From positions 12,369,427 through 12,433,426 of the forward strand of contig NW_024881296.1 of NCBI RefSeq assembly GCF_018691265.1: a stretch of DNA of 64,000 nucleotides. The letters are read 5' to 3'. Shown one piece after another: positions 25,701-40,700 of the stretch. Numbering within the stretch: the first letter of the stretch is position 1; every line of letters starts with the position of its first letter. The stretch is from Tyto alba. Its lineage: Eukaryota > Chordata > Aves > Strigiformes > Tytonidae. Below the pieces are notes generated by a model. It was not told where the DNA came from. It saw only the letters and a program-made list of their open reading frames with translations, and did no database searches. Both the position numbers and the translations under genes were made by a program.

Positions 25701-28700
25701 AGAAACTGTAGCTAGACAGGAATTCTTCCTCTGCGCTAATGTGGGACCTGGATATTGCTCTGACAGGGAGGTGTTTTTAGGAGACTTGGGAGAAACTTGC
25801 ATATGATTTGATTGTGTAATTTTACTACTACTACTGCACTACTAATAATATTATAATGAATATAAAGAAGATCATACTTGATTACACCAAAATTCTGTTT
25901 AGCCCAGTAACCTCATCTGAGCTACTAGTAGTTACCTGGGGGAGGAATATAAGGAATTGGGTAAATACACAGTATTTGTTATTGTTTTTTGTACATCTGC
26001 TACATTATGATTTGTGGTGCCTGTTTTTGTGTGTGGTGTGTTTTTTTTTTTTTTTTGTCTTATGATGAAGAGCAAACAATTGTTCTCTATTAAATCTTCT
26101 CAACACCACTGGTGATTTCATAGCTATCTGCCACATCTGTCCTCCCTTGTAGTAGTCTATGGCTGAAGAGTCTGGATGTGTTTAATCATTTAGGAGATGC
26201 TGTTCCACAACTCTGGCCATTCTTTTTTTGTGCTCTTCTTGTTCAGCTTTTTCCTTTTTGAAATAACATGACCAGAACTGGGGGAGTGGGATACACAAAT
26301 GGAAGTCAGGAGGGAGAACTGCATGCATTATACCTTTAGTGTGCAATGTTATGGAAATACAAACAAAATATCTGTCTGAGGGAGTAAGAAAAAGTTCAGT
26401 GGAAGACAAAAACATGGACTGTTAGACTGATCATAACTGGCTACAAAATACAGAAATAAATGATGAAAAATTTAAAATTTTCTAAATAAACTTAATTCTG
26501 GTATTTTAAAAGTTTGAGTATTTGACAGTGCAACATTAATTTCATTTTAACATAAACATCCATACACATAACAATATAGCTTTTGTTATAAAATCCGTAA
26601 ACCACATGTTTATGTCTCACTGAGCAGGTTCTGAAGTTGTTATGATCTGTTGTCATTAAAGTTTACTGAAGTAATTTTTCATATTTCCAATTACTGTTTT
26701 CACAAGGATATCGCCAGAGCTTTAATTATAGTTCAATTATTGAGTATAAACGCTACAAAGGAGCGTGAGAACTGGTGAAATTGTTGTCATTAAACATTCC
26801 TCATTAAGCCAAATCGGAAAGCATCTTTAAACGTTCCAAACATCTTTTCTACATTATGACACAGGCGAGAGAGATGCAAAACATTTATGTGATGGTTTTA
26901 GCAATGCACGCTTACTGGTGCCTCTAAACTTAAGAAATTATGGGTACTTCATAGAAGTGAAATGGTTTTTCAGTTACACTGCATAGGGGGAATTTCAGGG
27001 TCTGCCTCCGCACTCGGTGCAGGTGCCGCTCCCTCACCCTTCTGGCTCTTTGGGAAGAGTTCTCGCTTGCCTCTGCCCGACCCCGTCCCCAGGGAGCTGC
27101 CGGATACCCGGGGCTGGGGCTGCCCCGGTGCCCCCCGGCTGCCCCGCTCCTGGCTGGGGCGGTGGGACGGGCCCTGCCCTGCCGGACCCCGAGGGGAGCC
27201 CCTGGCACTACCACCCTCCGGCCCTGCCGAGCCCCCACCCCTCACTGCACCAGGACGTACTAGCTGCTTAGCTGTCATTTACACCTGCAGTCCTGGCCAT
27301 GTATCTGTAAAATTTGCTACTCCCTCTATTATATAATGGGTACAGAGCTTGAGAAAGTGTTACAACAACGAAATGATGCAAATAGACTTTTTAAAAAATG
27401 TATTGATTCCGACAGTAAGTCATAACATGTGAGAGGGGGCATTCAAAAATCTATTTAACATAATAAATGCACAATTTCACATTAATTGTTGTCACAGTAC
27501 AGTTACTGGTAATGAATAACAATTTACTGTCTAATTATTCCTAGGTTCATATTGCAGGGCTGTATCACAATAATGGTATTATTAATGGCTGATTATCTTG
27601 TATCAGAAGGTGGCAGTACAGCACAATTCTTAACCACAATTGTACACGTATGAGTGTTACTGCCTGAAGTATCAGATTCCTGTGAAGAATATGGAAAATT
27701 ACTCTGGCTTGATGGGCCAGCATCAGTATTGCATGACTCCTAATGCAAATATGAGTTAGTAAGAAAATAAGCATGAGGAAGATGGTATTGTTTGATGCTG
27801 CTTACAACACACCCTGAGTCAAGGGCTTTCATAATTTTGCAAATCTTGTAATTGTAAGTGTTATATGTTGGGTGGCAACTATGGCCCAAAATTTTATTGT
27901 GACTGTTACAAGACCTGTATGAACATAAACTCATTGTAACCATAATTTTTGTACACTAGAAACTTCACAGCAGAAACTGAAGCTGCTGAGCTTAGTGAGA
28001 GCAAGTGACTGGGAAGAGAATACAATTTCCTAACTGGGTCCTTTAAACACCATGTTATTACCAAATGTGACATGGCTTTTTTTGACCACAGACACTTCAG
28101 ACAACACCCTCATGCTGGCACACGCATAGACTGTCAGAAGCAGCAGCCAGCAATGCCAGATTTTGCAAATTTTTTCAGGCCCTGGCTTACCTTTGTCACA
28201 TTGCAGTTTCACTGAGTGTGAGGTGAGGCAGGAGATGATGGCAACCTTCCCATCTCTGGCAGTCTGAAAGTGTAGAATTAGTGTGGGGTAGAAAGGAGGC
28301 ATGATTTGGGTTGGGTGTCTCTCCGAGGGGAGGCAGAGAATATTTCCAAGTATCTTTGAGCTAGAAAAGATGAGGGAGTGCAGGAGTGAGAGTATCACAT
28401 ACAGCACGTGCTAGAAATAGGATGCCTGGGACAAGGATTATAAAATACAGGACGAAATGTCTGACCTCATTGAGGCCAATGACCAAACTTCCATTCATGT
28501 CCACGGGGGGCAAGGTTTCACTGAGTCATTTGAGCAGATGGCTTCGTTTCATAACAACTGTATGTATGGGATTGGGTTTTGTTTTGTAACTATTTTTGTG
28601 CTGCCAGCCTTCTCCTCTCTTGTGTCTATTGTAGTGTTTCTCACATGTTTTCAATGAGAATGGAAGCTCCTCAGGACCTGTCTAAGGAGTCCAAATACTG

Positions 28701-31700
28701 ACCCATCTAATTTTATGCATGCTTAGTGTGCCACATTTGGGGCCTTACTGTTGTAAGATGATTTTACAAAGGTCATTGCTTCTTATATTGGCCATTTTTA
28801 TTAGGCAACTGAATTTTTCTACCAAATGTACTGGTGAAGACAAAGAAACCACAGAGGTTTGAATCATGGGAACCACCAACACTGTGGATACTTACTCAAA
28901 TGTGCTTGAATTTCTGTGTTGTAGAGTTTGACTGAAAATCACAAGCAATATTGATGCTTCTGTTACTTTGTTTTCAGTCACACCATAAGTCTCATTAGTA
29001 CTCTTTCTTACAGCTTTACAGTACTTCTGTTTCTAGTGTGTTATGTTGTTCATCTTAAACTTTTTTGAGGCGTTGCCAGTTTGGTCAGAATTTTATTTAG
29101 ACTCTCAGAACAACTGCACCAGGTTCAGCAGTAAATGCAAGCTATGAAGATAATTTGCAGCATAAACAGGGTGGTGATAAGCCACTTTGTTGGTCTGTTT
29201 GACTCTTTTAGAGCACAGCAGGGGCATAGCAGGGCTGCCTCCTTCCTGACCTTTTGTAATTGTTCTTTACTGCAGTTAGAATTTGTATCTTTATAGCATT
29301 TAATGTAAACATATATTTTATTTGTTACCTTTCATCTCAGTAGGATTCCAACTGTTTTATTAACTATATAAATGTAGACTTTACTGAAATTAAGCTTAAC
29401 AATTAGAGGACAGCAGCTGAAAGGTAACCTGCACATAATACACTGCAACACAATGGTAAAGAAAAATATTTTGGGAAAGTCACAAGAACAAATACACTCT
29501 TCCAAAAAGCTCCAGAGTATTTAATGTCTGTAAAAATAGACACTACTTACTAAGACATCATCTTAAAAGTCCACATACATATGCTTGTGTGTGTTTGTGT
29601 GCTTCTACATGCACACTCCTGTACTCCCAGCTTCTTGTGTACCTGTGCACAGGCAGGACATGGGAAGTTGAAAAGTCCTTGATTTCTTAGCAACAGCTGA
29701 AAACATCAGTGCATTATCAACATTCTTCTCATAACAAATCCCATACGGAATCCAAAACACAGCACTAGTCTAGCTATTAAGAAGAAAAAAATAGCTCCAT
29801 ACCAGCCAAAACCAGGACAGTATCCATCCCTGTACTGATCCAGACTGCACTGGAAAAGAGTGAAGCTCTGGATCAGCAGCAATACATTGATGACATCATC
29901 GTATGGGGCAACACAGCAGAAGAAATGTTTATGAAAATGAAAAAAATAATCCAAATCCTTCTGAAAGCCAGTTTTGCCATAAAACAAAGTAAGGTTAAGG
30001 GACCTGCACAGGAGATCCACTTTTTAGGAATGAAATGGGAAGATGGACGTCGTCAGATCCCAATGGATATGATCAACAAAATAGCAGCTGTGTCTCTTTC
30101 AGCTAGCAAAAAGGAAACACGAGCTTTCTTAGGCATTGTGAGTTGTTGGAGAATGCATATCCCAAATTATAGTTTGATTGTAAGCCGTGTCTAACAAATG
30201 ACCCAGAAGAAGAATGGTTTTAAATGGAGTCCTGAGCAACAACAATCATTTGAGCAAATTAAACGGGAATTTTTTCAGGCAGTAGCCCAGGACAAGATGT
30301 TAGAAATGTGCTCTACACTGCGGCTGGGGAGAATGGCCCTACCTGGAGTCTTTAGCAAAAAGTACCAGGGGACACACAAGTTCAGCCCATAGGGTTTTGG
30401 AGTCAGAGATATAGAGGATCTGAAGCCTGCTATACTCCAACTGAAAAGGTGATATTGGCAACATATGGAGGAGTTCAAGCTGCTTTGGAAGTGGTTGGCA
30501 CTGAAGCACAGCTCCTCCTGACACCCTTACTGCCAGTGCTGGGCTGGGTGTTCAAAGGGAAGGTCCCCTCTACACACCGTGCAACTGATGTCATGCGGAG
30601 TAAGAGAGTCACACTGATCACACAACGGGCTCGAAGAGGAAACCCCAGTCTCCCTTGCCCAGGAATATTGGAAGTAATCACAAATTGTCCAGAAGGCAAA
30701 GCTTTTGGAACTTTGCCAGAGGAAGAGGTGACACATGCTGAAGAGGCCCCACCATATAATAGACTATCAGTTAATGAGAACCAACATGCCTGGTTTACTA
30801 ATGAGTCCTGTTGTAGGAAAGCATCGAAGGTGGAAGGCTGCTGTGTGCCGCTCCACATGATGAATTGCAGAAGCTGCTGAAGGAGAAGATGAATCGAGAC
30901 AGTTTACAGAGTGAAAGCCATGCAGCTGGCCTTAGATATTGCTGAACAGGAAAACTGGCCAGTGCTCTATCTCTACACTGACTCATGGATGGTGGTAAGC
31001 GCCCTGTGGGGGTGTTGCAGCAATGGAAACAGAGCAACTGGCAGCACAGAGGCAAACCCATCTGGGCTGATGAATTTTGGCAAGATATTATTGCTGGGGT
31101 AGAGAACCTGGCTGTGAAAATATGTCATGTAGATGCTCATGTATGCAAGAGTTGGGCCGCTGAAGAACACCAAAACAACCAACAGGTGGATCAAGCTGCT
31201 AAGATTAATGTTGCTCAAGCGGATCTGGATTGGCAGCATAAGGGTGGAAAATATATGGATGGCTGGGCCCATGACTTCTCAGGCCATCAAGGAAGGGATG
31301 CAACATATAGATGGTCTCATGATCGAGGGGTGGACTTGACCATGGACACTATTGCACAAGTTATCTATGAATGTGAAACATGCGCTGCAATCAAGCAAGC
31401 CAAATGTTTAAAACCTCTTTGGTATGGAGGATGGTGGTTGAAATATTCATATGGAGTGGCTTGGCAAATTGATTACATCACACTCCCACAAAAGCTGTGC
31501 CCCATGCCACCACCCAGACCACTGTCCTGGGCCTTGAAAAGCAATTCTCATGGTGACATGACACCCCAGAAAGAATTGAGACAGATAATGGGACTCACTT
31601 CTGAAATAGACACTTGGGCCAAAGAATATGGCACTGAATGGGTATATCGCATCCCCTACCATGCACCAGCCTCTGGGAAAATTGAGCGATATGATGGGTT

Positions 31701-34700
31701 GCTAAAAACTACACTGAGAGCAATGGGTGGTGAAACTTTCAAATATTGGGATACACATTTAGCAAAAGCCACCTGGTTAGTCAACACTAGGGGATCTGCC
31801 AATCAAGCTGGCCCTTCCCAGTCAAACCTTTTACATACTGCAAGATGGGGATAAAGTCCCCATCTGCACATTAAAAACATGCCAAGAAAGACAGTCTGGG
31901 TTATTCCTACCATGGGTAAAGGTAAACCCATTTGTGGAATTACTTTTGCCCAAGGACCTGGGTGCACTTGGTGCGTAATGCAGAAGGATGGCGAAGTCCT
32001 ATGTGTGCCTCAAGGAGATTTGATTTTGGGTGAAAATAGCTGATGAATTGTATGATAATTGCTAAATAACCCTGTCATTGCATATCACCATCTCTATGAT
32101 TGATATTTATTATATTAATGGCATTATATTAAGAATCACCCAGGTTAATGAAAAAGGAACTTTGATGAGGTCAGGACTGGTTTCAGCAACTGGCACCCAG
32201 CAACTTCCTCGAGACTGACATCTTCAACGCGCAGAGTGTGAGCATGGACCATGCCAGATACACCAGCTGTGAGCTCCAAATGTAGCATACAACAGAGACT
32301 ACACATCATCCTCCTGCTGCATCCAGGGACACCCACTCCACCAACTGAGCTAACTCTACCGCATCCCTCCTGCCTTGAAAGACTGTCATGACAGATGGAA
32401 CCCAAAGTTAAGGACTAAATTAACTCCATACACATTTTGGAGGGATGGCCCATAGACGAAGAGAATGATACCTGTGTTTATATCAAAAAACAGGAAAAGT
32501 GATGGTGATTAATTAGAATATATTAGAAAACACAGAACCTGAGCATAGCGTAAATGGTATGGAGTAAGGAGTGGATACTGTTCTGGTTTCAGCTTAGATA
32601 GAACTAGTTTTTTCTTCTTAGTAGCTAGACTAGTGCTGTGGTTTGGATTCCGTATGGGGTTTGTTATGAGGAGAATGTTGATAATGCACTGATGTTTTCA
32701 GCTGTTGCTAAGAAATCAAGGATTATTCAACTTCTCATGTCCTGCCTGTGCGCAGGTACACAAAAAGCTGGGGGGAGGGGAGCACGGCGAGAGCAATAGA
32801 CCCAGCCTGGCCAATGGAATATTCCACATCATATAGTGTCAGGCTCAGGATATAGACAAGGGGTGGCCAGGAAGCTCGCTCTCGCTTCTGGGATTGTGGT
32901 TTTGGGATTCTCGCTTCTCTGGGATTGCTAGCTGGGAATGGGCTGGGCATCAGTCGGCGGGTAGGGAGCAATCTCAGTGTGCGTTACTCGTTTGTATTTT
33001 CTACTATTACTATTATTATCATCATTATTATTTTAATTTTATTTTACTTCAATTATGAAATTGCTTTTATCTCAACCTGCGAGTCCCCTTGGCTTTACAC
33101 CCCCCAGTTCCCTCATTCCCCGGGTTGGGGGAGGGTGAGTGAGCAGCTGTGTGGTGTTTGGCTGCCTGACAGGTTTAAACCACAACAGCAAGCTCTGAAT
33201 TGGTTTCTGGATTCTCTACAGGCACTCTTGTATTGCAGATGTACTGACAAAGATGTTCTTTTTCTCTCCTCTCCCTCTCCCTCTCCCTCTCCCTCTCCCT
33301 CTCCCTCTCCCTCTCCCTCTCCCTCTCCCTCTCCCTCTCCCTCTCCCTCTCCCTCTCCCTCTCCCTCTGCCTCTCCCTTCTTTTTTCAGAGAGGTTGGTC
33401 CAATTGTCAGGTCACTGGGTTGCTTCCCAACTGAGGCAGAGCTCCATGAACTGCTTGCAAAGGTAAATGTTTAGATCTTCTGTACTTTTTTCAATCTTCA
33501 ACTTGTACAAACTTGGCCCTTCTGCCTTGCTGTTTGGGAAACCTAAGCTCCTTTCCCAGAGTTTGGAGGTGTCATGGAAGTGATTCAAGCAGGAAGGCAG
33601 TCTCAGGTTGCCCCGAAGCAAGCATTTAGGCTGGTGAGCTAACAACACTGGTGGGTTAAAATGAGTCTTTGACTCTTACCCCAGGATGTCACTATGACAC
33701 TGTGCCAGGGTGGAATGGCATTTATAAGAAATGGAGGAAAATTTGGTTTTGGATGATGAAAGAGAATGTCCTAAACCTCAGTCAGATTAGCATATCCAAA
33801 CACTAACCGTGCCACTCTTCTGGACATGCCATGGACATAGATGATTAGGTAATAAAAATTAGTTCTTGAGCAGGTGTTAAAATTGTGCATAAAATTCCAA
33901 AAATACACAGAGGGAAGACCTATATTTTTCACTGGGTCCTGTTATTGCTATCTTATAGCCAGACCTCTCAACTTTCTGTCCTTCGTGAGGTCTCTCCCAG
34001 TCTTGAGATTTCTCAGTCCTAGGTAAGTAATTTTTTTCTTACTTGGTTACTTAAGCCTGTAAGTCAAAATTCAGACATAAAGTTTTGCAAGACCTAGCAG
34101 TCCTCCCATTCTCCCAGTGATAAAGCAGGGGTAAGGAACTTTAATCATACTTCTCCACTGTTTTTTCCTACACTAATTTTTGTCTCCTTACCTCATGCTT
34201 GTAATAGAAAGGATGGTGTGCTGGTGCCTTGGCTGGGTATGGTTAATAAATGGGTCAAAGAAGTGGGAAAAAGAATTCACATTCTTTTTGCAAACTAATT
34301 TACCGCTTTAAGGAATGAAAAATCCTGGGACTGAGATGTGGGTGAAGTATTTTTCTCTTTTTCCTGTATAGGTCAGGATATTGTGAACTGCTCTCTCTTA
34401 CTCTTTTCTTCCTGTCCCCAGCAAAAATTTGGATGGTTGCAGTAGCAGTCTCTCCTCGGTAGTCTTGTCTGGTCTCTTATAGATTAAAATTTAGTGTGAA
34501 CAATCTTGTGCTAAGTCTTGTGAAAATGATGCTGCTGCTTCAGATGAGGAAGCGCAAAGAACCATCAGAGGAGAAAGATCTTTTAACATGATACTGCAAT
34601 CTGTCTGCTCTGCTTCTGTACTCTCAGTACCAGATTGTCCCAGCTCCCACTGACAAACAAGACAAAATGGAAAGAGAAATTATGGTGCTTGATATAGATG

Positions 34701-37700
34701 ATATTTTTAGTGGCCTATAGGGATTTTTGTTAGCCGCAAATGAACAGTACAACTGATTGAAGATACAGAATTGAGAAAAGAAGGGGGATGCTTTAACTTC
34801 CCCCTGCCTCCAAGTCCAGGGGAACCAGGAGAGTTAAGGCCTGCCTTGCCCTCCCAAAGAGACTGGACTTCCTGTTGTTCAGGGTTTTTTTCAATTTTCA
34901 GCATTACAGAAAAATCATGAGAAGTAATACATAACAAAGTACAATGCAATGCAGCTATGAGATGGAAGACTCTTGAGATACAGCAGTATAACATGTATGC
35001 AATTGTTGATTATAAGGATATTAAATTAAAGTACAAATACTGCAGGAAGAAATAACACATTCAAGAGTAATGGTTAACCTTAAAGAAAACTGAACTGGAA
35101 GTTAAACTTCAAAGAGGGTTTCATGGTGCCTTGTAAATAAAACTTTGGCAATAGGTTTAGTACCAGAAGAACACTGTCTTCTTGTAGAACCTTTAATATA
35201 TTATGTTGAACACAAATATGTCTTAATCTATGTAAGATACCATTATCATTGTCTATAGTGATAGCATTTTATCTTAATCTAGATAAAATAAAAATTGAGT
35301 CTATTGGCTGGTTTGTAACCAGGCTATTTCTCCAGTATTTTTGCCCATTGCAAGTTGTGATTCATTTCTGTTTCTCACTACTTGTGTCTCTCAGTCATTT
35401 CATCTTCCTATTAGCCTTTATTGTAGCTAAACTAGCATATGTTGCCTTCGAATTATTTGTATCTGCCAAATCAGCATTCATATAATTATTTTATCTCTAA
35501 AAATTGTCATATACTGTTTCCTATATTGCCTTATGCTAAATGTTATACATAATATCATATCTTTAGGTATAATTAGAAAGTTAAGATTAAATGGTAAGTC
35601 TAGAGATGGTGAAAGCTAATCCAAGGGTTACTACAATGCCGGGAGTTTGAAATCCCAGGTTCAGTGCACTGCTGCACCACAGATCTGGATAACTCTGGAA
35701 GATGGTTTGTATCTTTGTGACTCAAGTCCCCAAATGTTATGTGAACAATAATAATATGGCTGTGAGAGTAGAGGTATGAAGCATAATGGGTGCTACAATA
35801 CAGTTGTCATGGGAGCTGTGGAGGTACCCAAAGGAAAGCAGTAGGGAAACTCACTGAGTTTGAACAAGCAAATAGTGTTATTGTCACAGTCACTGTGTGA
35901 AAGGGAAGGATTACAGAAAAAGGAAAAACGTCAGTAGGAAATGAGGTGTACAACAGCAGTGAGTGTGAGGAAGAGTAAGAGGATACGTATACCTGCAAAT
36001 CTGAATACTTACTAACTTATGTGAGGTTAATATATTCAATTTATTTTCATATCTATTCAATATTAGAAATAGGATTAATTTTAACAGTTCAAGGTATTGC
36101 TGGGCCTGTAAAGCCACTGAAATAGAAGCTGTTCTTTCCAGGTCAGAGGAAGCCGAGATTGCTCATCACCTCTCAGGACTAGGTCCATTGTCAGGAAGGA
36201 CATGTTTCTTCCACAGATTGCTTTCTGAAGGCAAGGTACAAATAGCACACCAACAAAAAAGAGGCAAATCTGGTTGATATTTGTCAATGAGAGCTTACAT
36301 TTTCACAGGTATTTGTTACTTTGAGCTCTGAAGTGGTCATTGCTGGCGAGTTTTTCTGATATGAAAATCAGGATGACCCTCAACTGTTTGGATGATCTAA
36401 TGTTTTTTGTCTCTTGAACATGGTTTATATAACTTACCATCTTCATGGATGTTATGGGTCCTTGCTTTTGATTGTTTTGTTTAATGTTAAGACCCACCTA
36501 CCTATGTCCAATAGATAGCTACCATATTTCTTTCCGTCTCTCTGGACTTCTAATCTAATACTGGTTGAAGCACAGATGTTCCCTAAAACATCCTGTGTAC
36601 TTTTACATCTCAATATTTGTGATGCATGGAATAGTTCAGTGTATTGGCTAACTGTTATGTCACTGATAAGTTGTTAAGTTTTGCCAGGTATTTTGTTACA
36701 TCTTTTCAGTCAAGCAGTAAAACAAATTATTCTGTAATGATAAAAGGTACCATTTGAGTTAGCATGCAACGGCTTCATTTCCTTGCTAAAGACACTTTCC
36801 ACGAGGCTCACCAAACAGAAGTGAAAAAGTGCTTTTTCAAGCCAATTTCCACTCTAAAGCAGCAAGAGGTGAAGGCTGCCTGCTTTTAGCAACCAAAACC
36901 CTTCAAGAGCATTGGAAAAGAACACGCAGCAGCAGTTGCAACTCACCGTTTAAGCAGCTGGATGTATCAGACATCACCACCAGCTCTGACCCCACTTTCA
37001 AGAGGAAGATTTCTTACTTCACCTTTTCCTCACTCCGTTAGGAGGTTTCAAATCAGTTCCTATTTGAGCCTTCTTTCAATCTGAGCTCTGTTTGTGGAGA
37101 GCCTAGCCAGGTGCTACTGTGGCCATGTGAGACCACAAAGCATGCATCCACTTTCAGCACAGACAGGAACAAACTAGCTCCATTGAGAGGGCTCCTTTTG
37201 GGAGTAAAACTTGAAATTTTCAGGGAAGGGATGTACTGGGGTGACAGGGAGCAGTTTTTACCACATTGCTTATATCCTGTGGAAGTGTAGGAATGCAGTG
37301 AGAATGCTGGTAAGTCCCTGATGTTTTGGGACTGATCTGTTAATTTATTTGGGAGGCAAAAGAAAGCTTTTCTTTGTGTGGCATATTATAGGCTGCCTTA
37401 TGACTGTTTCAGACTGCCCTGGCTCAGTCTGCCTGCCTTTCTGGTCCTTCCCCTGATGACTCTCTCTGGCTACGAAACATGTGGAGGCAACAAATTCCAT
37501 CCTTGAGGTGTACTAGACTGGGGCTATGTCCAAACTAGCACATTAAATGTGCCCAGAAACATCCTTGGGTGTTGAAGCTAGCTGGCACAGAGCAGCTTAT
37601 GTCTACTCTGGTAAATGTTTTATGCGGAGTGGCTGCACAAAGCAGCCTGCTGGAGAAAAGTCCCTAAGGCCCTAGCCAGGTCTGGTGGCTGCGGGGGGGA

Positions 37701-40700
37701 GCGTTAGGTGGCACAGGCCAAAATCATGCCAGGGAACGTGCTAATGGTTTGCCGTTAAGGGCGGTCACATTACACTGCTTGGGCATGTTCCAGGTCCTGC
37801 TAGACTTCACTAGTATGAATGCAGTCTGAATGTTTAAACCTCTGGTGAGTTATTGTGGGAGATAAGATCAGTTACTAGGCATCCAGTTCCTTTGCATGAA
37901 TGGTTTCTAAGCACAAGAGGGCAATATTGAGTTGCTGAAAGTGTCTATAATAGCAGGCCTGCATTTTGCCTGGGATATTATTTCTTCCTCAAATTTCTTT
38001 CTGTTTGATCACAGGCATTTCACTCAGATGTTATGGTGCCATGTGATATTAAAAACATGATACAAATATTCAAAGTTTAACTGTAATTTTAATGCAGGAA
38101 CTACCCCAATTTTCTGGTTTTCGTATTAGTTTGCTAATGAGTCGTATAACCTGCCACACTAAAGTTTTATTTTTAGGTAGAAGAAGAAGAGCCGACTGGA
38201 TACATTCATCTGGAAAAATTTCTCCCAGTGATGACAAAAGTACTACTCGACAGAAGGTAATGGAAAGTGGATTTTCTGTGTCTGTAGTTTATTCCAGATT
38301 GACAGGGTTGATTCTGAATAAATATATCTACAGTAATTTTATGTAACTGGAAGAAGTTCAGGGTTTTTTTTGTTATTTAAACTCAGTCTACATTAACTTG
38401 ATAGATTTTGTTTCAAAATTACTTTGTCTACATAAAATTGTGTTGTACGGATGATATAAATAATCATGAATTGTGATAATGCGTTGCTTTTGTATTTTTA
38501 ATATGAATCAGAATTAACTTGCTATTCAACATGTTTAGTGCACCTCTGAAATATTTTATATGCAAATTAAGGTCATTACTTTCTATGAACATGAGTTACA
38601 GTTACTGAGAAGTATAGTCTGTTACAGTGTATTTTTAATAAGTTGTATAAATCAGCTTCATATGCATGTCTCAAAATGACTGCCAGGTACAGCTGAATGT
38701 GTGCAACTAGCACTCGAAAAGACTGTCAGTCTAAAAGCCTAGAACAAAAATGCTGTTCATTATTCAAAGGTACATAGAAATCTTTGCGTGTGCACAGGAA
38801 CTTGTGCTGTTTTGATATTTTGCACTAAAAGCAAGATTGCTTCCAGGGAATTTATCCTTCTTTTTAAAGATGGTAGCCAACGGTTTTGGTATACTCAGTC
38901 TTGTCCAATCCTGAGAAGTTATTCTGCACACAGAGGGACTTTGGTCAGAGGGTGTTCTACACATGAAATAGCTATAGGATATCCCAAAACTGTCTTGCAG
39001 CATCCAGAGGCAGCGAGGTCTGCCTTGGGGCTGTGTTTGAGAGTCTTTATGCCCGTGCCTGGATGTGGAGCTTCCGGCAGCATTTGGGTCCCAGTGTGCT
39101 GGCGCAGGTGTCTTGCCTTCCCAGATTCCTGTGCCTTTGCCTTCTCTGGCCTTCATGGCACTTTCCTGGCTCCACACTGATGTTTGCCCTTTCACAAAAT
39201 GATACCTTACTGCTCTGGGCTCTCCACATCCACACTCCCTCCATGCAAACGTACACACACACACACAAAAACCACCCAACACACTCCACCAGGATAGTGC
39301 AGGCTTGTCAAAACCCACTTTATCTTTTGGGGCACTATGTCCATAGTTTACTTATCCACGGGCACATGAGATTTGGATCACAAAAAACAAGGCCTCTTCT
39401 TAGCACATTTGATTTTTAGATAGTGAAAGAGTGAGGCAGGTCTGAACGAAACAATCAAGCAGTTAGAACCTCCCTGGCTTCAGCATCTTCTCTTTAGTAT
39501 TCTTGGGGGTTGGTGAGAGTCTGCTGGGATATGGAAGGTCTCCATTGCAGCAGAGAGCTTCCTTTCCATCTCTGAAATCAGGCACACATAGGCACGCACA
39601 CACGTGCTCAATTCTCCTGTCTCTCTGAAACTGTTAGTGACAGACCTTTTCTTTTATAGCTACCAGCCTCTGTTGCTCATCATCAGCTCGTTAGAGTGTC
39701 AAAGTCCTGCTAGATGATCTGTTGCCTAGCTACCAGCGTACCTGGACAAAACTTTGTTTTCTTGGTTTGGCCATCTTCTGTTCAGTGCATTGGCTACATG
39801 GAATGATTCAGCTGTTACTGATTCCTCCTAACCCAATCAGCCAGCCCAGACATGCAGAAGCCATTCTATCTGGCTCCTTAGCACAAAGAAAATTAAACAA
39901 GAGTAAAATAAAAGACTTAATAAGTAAAGATATGCACAATTCCAAAAAGTCAAGCTGGAATTAAGTGTTTGATAGACAAACTTAGTAAATTCTCAAAGAA
40001 AATATGTTTTCCCTTTCCTTTAGTACTCATATTTTATTCTTTCAGAATAGTACAGCAGCCTGACAAACAGTGACTTAATTTTTTTGATTCGATGGTTTCA
40101 GCTACCAGCCTATTCCAGAAGCTGTTCTTCTACACGCATTTGAGGTCTGTAACTAAATATTCAAGTACCTAATTGCTGGAAAGAAGTTGCTGGTTCTTGA
40201 TTCAGTATGGCTAAAACCACAAGCTTCATTCTTTTTCTTTAAAGGCTTTGGATGAAAATAAATGTGGATATATTACTAAAGAGGAGCTGGTCAAATACTT
40301 GACTGAAGAAGGTAACATGACTTTTGTAATATCAGTATTTAAGTAAATAAATGTTACATGTGTATATGGCACCTTGAAGTCCTCATTCTGCATGCCAAAA
40401 CCTGCAGGAGTAGATATATTGTCTTCAAACAATACTGTTGCGGTGGTGAGTGGCTTCAGACTAGAACATTTCACTGATGAATAATGTGGGGAAAGAACAT
40501 TTATCTACCTGCTTGCAGACATTATAAGATAGAGATTATTATTACTAAGAGACATAATTCAATCTTGTGTGGATATTTTATGATTCTGTGCACATCTCTG
40601 TGCTTCTTAAGGATATGACTCTTTCTGTCCTGTAAAATTGTAGTTTAGATTTCCAGATGTTTCAGGTAGTTTCAGTGCTCATTCATTCCCACATTATCTT

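Noticed and set aside
29820..32045. An intact or domesticated retroviral polymerase
   Set aside because: In-frame stops, at least two frame changes and a shortened integrase core show it is a decayed copy.
35600..35700. tRNA-like stretch (GTTTGAAATCCCAGGTTC)
   Set aside because: No A box at correct spacing and no cloverleaf; the B-box resemblance is partial.
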